Source: Clostridia bacterium (lineage in GTDB: Bacteria; Bacillota; Clostridia; Christensenellales; DUVY01). From it: a DNA stretch of 41,580 bases. The notes beneath the pieces are model-generated. The model was given only the letters and a program-made list of their open reading frames with translations, did no database searches and was not told the DNA's origin. The first letter of the stretch is position 1; every line of letters begins with the position of its first letter. A program made the position numbers and the translations under genes. This document shows positions 40,271-41,580 of the stretch, one piece after another. Where the stretch lies: positions 1-41,580 of the forward strand of contig BNZQ01000015.1 in assembly GCA_026001225.1 (NCBI GenBank), in the 5' to 3' direction.

Positions 40271-40362
40271 CTTTTTGTCCTTTTTCAGTCTAAATCTTTT
40301 AGATAGACCGTTACCCCGAACCACCCGTCGCCGACGATCAGGCGGTTCGGATTATTTGGATT

Positions 40363-40438
40363 TGGTGGTGACTGTTGGGCTCGAACCAACGACCCCGTGC
40401 TTGTAAGGCACGTGCTCTCCCGACTGAGCTAAGCCACC
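40363..40438 (-). tRNA. tRNA-Val (anticodon TAC)
   Basis: The 76-nt gene folds as a full cloverleaf on the minus strand. It has a 7-bp acceptor stem (GGTGGCT/AGTCACC, one G-U), D arm GCTC/GAGC, anticodon stem CGTGC/GCACG with loop CTTACAA (anticodon TAC), a 5-nt variable loop, and T arm GTTGG/CCAAC with TTCGAGC. The CCA end is encoded. Its 3' end faces the mobile region, the usual side for integration at tRNA genes. Confidence 0.97.
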
Positions 40439-40471
40439 GTATGCCGCGGATCGGAATACCGTTTCACAACT

Positions 40472-41380
40472 TTACGATGCAGGTTGATTATCGTTGATCA
40501 GCAAGGCGCCGTCGATCGTTTCGAAGACGGCGAACAGGTCGGCGTCGAATTGCGTGCCTCTACCCTTGGCCATCATGTCGAGCGCCTGCTTATGCGAATA
40601 GCGCGTGCGGTAAATGCGGTCCGTAGTCAGCGCGGAATAAACGTCCGCGATCGCGATAATGCGCGCTTCGGGAGGGATTTCATCCCCCGTCAAATGATAA
40701 TAGCCCGTGCCGTCGATATGCTCGTGATGATAGAGAACCCAGTTTTCGATTTCCTCAAAGGAGGTAGATACCAACAGATTCTTGCCGACCGCCGGATGCT
40801 CCTTGACCTTATTCCACTCGCCCGCGTTCAGGACGCCTTTTTTATTGAGAACCGCGTCGTTGATGCCGATCTTGCCGATATCGTGCAGCAGGGCCGCGTC
40901 CAAAAGCTTGGGCTTCACGATATGCTTTCGCACCGATTCGGGAAGATGGTCATAAAACACGCCGACAATCTTATGCACATGTTGGGAATGCCCGAACGTG
41001 TAGGCGTCCTTCATCTCGATCGAATTGACCAAAATTTTCAGAATCTCGGTGGTTTTCAGGCGCAAGACCTTGGACATGCCGATTTGGGACGCGACCATAA
41101 AATACACGAACACGCCGCCGCCGGCAAAAATCAGAGCGACGAACAGATCGTAAAGCGCGCCGCTTCCCAACGCGATATAAACGCCCGCAGCGACATATCC
41201 CGCGAAAGAAAAGCACAGCAAACCGATGCTGACGATATCGTTCATCCGGTTCCGGCCTGACATTTTGCGATAGGTTTCGTCCGCGCTGAACCGAATCAGC
41301 ATATAATATTTAAATGCCGACCAAACGATTAAGAACGCGCCTGCGACGATCAAAAACTCGGCAAAAATTTTGTATATCAC
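40472..41380 (-). CDS. Membrane HD-GYP-type phosphohydrolase
   Basis: A protein of 302 residues, GTG at 41380. Three hydrophobic segments (about 6-26, 48-70, 77-100) precede a cytoplasmic HD-GYP domain: HSQHVHKIVG, the metal-binding LLHDIGKIGI, then EHPAVGKNLL, HHEHIDGTGYY (the GYP loop reads GTGYY) and IAIADVYSALTTDR. HD-GYP proteins hydrolyse cyclic-di-GMP or related dinucleotides. With Y replacing P in the GYP motif, activity is likely but specificity uncertain. It appears to be host chromosome. Only a few bases separate the predicted transcription start from the GTG, and no ribosome site is evident. Confidence 0.85.
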   Translation of the reverse strand: MIYKIFAEFLIVAGAFLIVWSAFKYYMLIRFSADETYRKMSGRNRMNDIVSIGLLCFSFAGYVAAGVYIALGSGALYDLFVALIFAGGGVFVYFMVASQIGMSKVLRLKTTEILKILVNSIEMKDAYTFGHSQHVHKIVGVFYDHLPESVRKHIVKPKLLDAALLHDIGKIGINDAVLNKKGVLNAGEWNKVKEHPAVGKNLLVSTSFEEIENWVLYHHEHIDGTGYYHLTGDEIPPEARIIAIADVYSALTTDRIYRTRYSHKQALDMMAKGRGTQFDADLFAVFETIDGALLINDNQPAS

Positions 41381-41389
41381 AATGTCAAA

Positions 41390-41418
41390 ATTATATCATG
41401 TTTTTTAACCGTTTGCAA
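41390..41418 (-). promoter_or_regulatory. Promoter of the HD-GYP gene
   Basis: Minus strand: TTGCAA (41413-41418), 17-bp spacer, perfect TATAAT (41390-41395). Transcription would start near 41383, almost at the GTG codon. Confidence 0.65.
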
Positions 41419-41561
41419 GCGTTTCACTACCGCCGGGAGTGGACAAACAATCCGGGCAAGTTGTAAAATGGAGAGCAACGGGACAAGAGAAGACCCACGA
41501 GGTTGATTCTTTGGTACAATAGTGTTGAAGAGGCACAAAAAGTATCAAAGGAGGGACCTAA

Positions 41562-41580
41562 CGTGGGTCAAGAAGATTGT
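41562..41580 (+). CDS. Start of an unidentified gene cut by the window edge
   Basis: AAAGGAGGG precedes a GTG at 41562 with good spacing, and six codons (MGQEDC) are visible before the sequence ends. Too short to identify. Confidence 0.35.

Noticed and set aside
40484..41260. Plus-strand open frame of 258 codons
   Set aside because: Antisense to the HD-GYP gene, whose motifs are clear; a GC-rich mirror frame.
1..41580. CRISPR array or cas genes
   Set aside because: No series of regularly spaced identical repeats with unique spacers and no Cas-like protein was seen.

Overview
The window looks like a chromosomal accessory island from a Bacillota genome, most likely an uncultured Clostridia. 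Evidence for this is strong AGGAGG-type ribosome binding sites, frequent ATGA/GTGA/TAATG stop-start overlaps, large serine recombinases of clostridial type, and a core-genome edge on the right: tRNA-Val(TAC) at 40363-40438 and a membrane HD-GYP phosphohydrolase at 40472-41380. Almost everything left of about 40.2 kb is mobile, defensive or broken.

Layout. (1) 3-1360, plus strand: the tail of a serine recombinase and two recombinase-associated genes. (2) 1919-4671: two tandem IS21 IstA-like transposases without IstB; the first has lost its catalytic residues. (3) 4678-7469, minus: a GIY-YIG nuclease followed by an OLD-like ATPase-TOPRIM protein. (4) 7682-10272, minus: an intact large serine recombinase behind one that has lost its N-terminus; at about 10272 it meets, head to head, (5) a Ski2-like helicase (10272-11612) that has also lost its N-terminus. 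(6) 11916-16256: a restriction-modification system with a fused N6-adenine plus circularly permuted C5-cytosine methyltransferase and a convergent HNH endonuclease of the Eco31I/Alw26I/Esp3I type. (7) 16294-23172, minus: a tightly coupled six-gene operon (radical SAM-SDR fusion, GNAT, two membrane proteins, second radical SAM, TrmFO-like flavoprotein) which runs on into the endonuclease gene. I do not recognise this gene set as a known system, and it is the best candidate here for something undescribed. (8) 24035-27149, minus: a HipB-like regulator, a BRO-N/HipA-like fusion, a GIY-YIG/DUF4357 protein and a truncated type III Mod methyltransferase. (9) 27310-33904, minus: a nine-gene operon led by a serine recombinase with a fused extra domain, then two relatives of that domain, two ParB-like proteins, a resolvase-like protein without its catalytic serine, and small proteins. 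(10) 34187-34501: a divergent XRE regulator facing four copies of a 13-bp repeat, followed by hairpin-rich non-coding DNA. (11) 35254-38677, minus: a truncated tyrosine integrase and a Schlafen/AlbA_2 - ASCH - small protein - NADAR operon. (12) 38914-39709: a 5'-truncated winged-helix gene abutting a 95-bp piece of the serine recombinase found intact at 7682-9289. (13) 39897-41580: a small gene, a strong terminator, tRNA-Val and host genes.

How it fits together. The left cassette (3-1360) and the right operon (30926-33904) carry the same three-gene arrangement in opposite orientation, with the same 11-bp overlap between the first two genes, so relatives of one element type have inserted here more than once. 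Between them lies a defence-rich cargo. Several junctions (10272, 24050, 39612) are cut through genes, recording repeated recombination. The operon at 16294-23172 has a good promoter (TTGATT-17-TATAAT) and a leader with an 11-bp perfect hairpin flanked by a 14-bp direct repeat, so it appears to be a regulated live unit. Its biochemical output is unknown. Two radical SAM enzymes, a flavoprotein, an acetyltransferase and two membrane proteins would suit a modification or small-molecule pathway with a membrane output, but that is inference.
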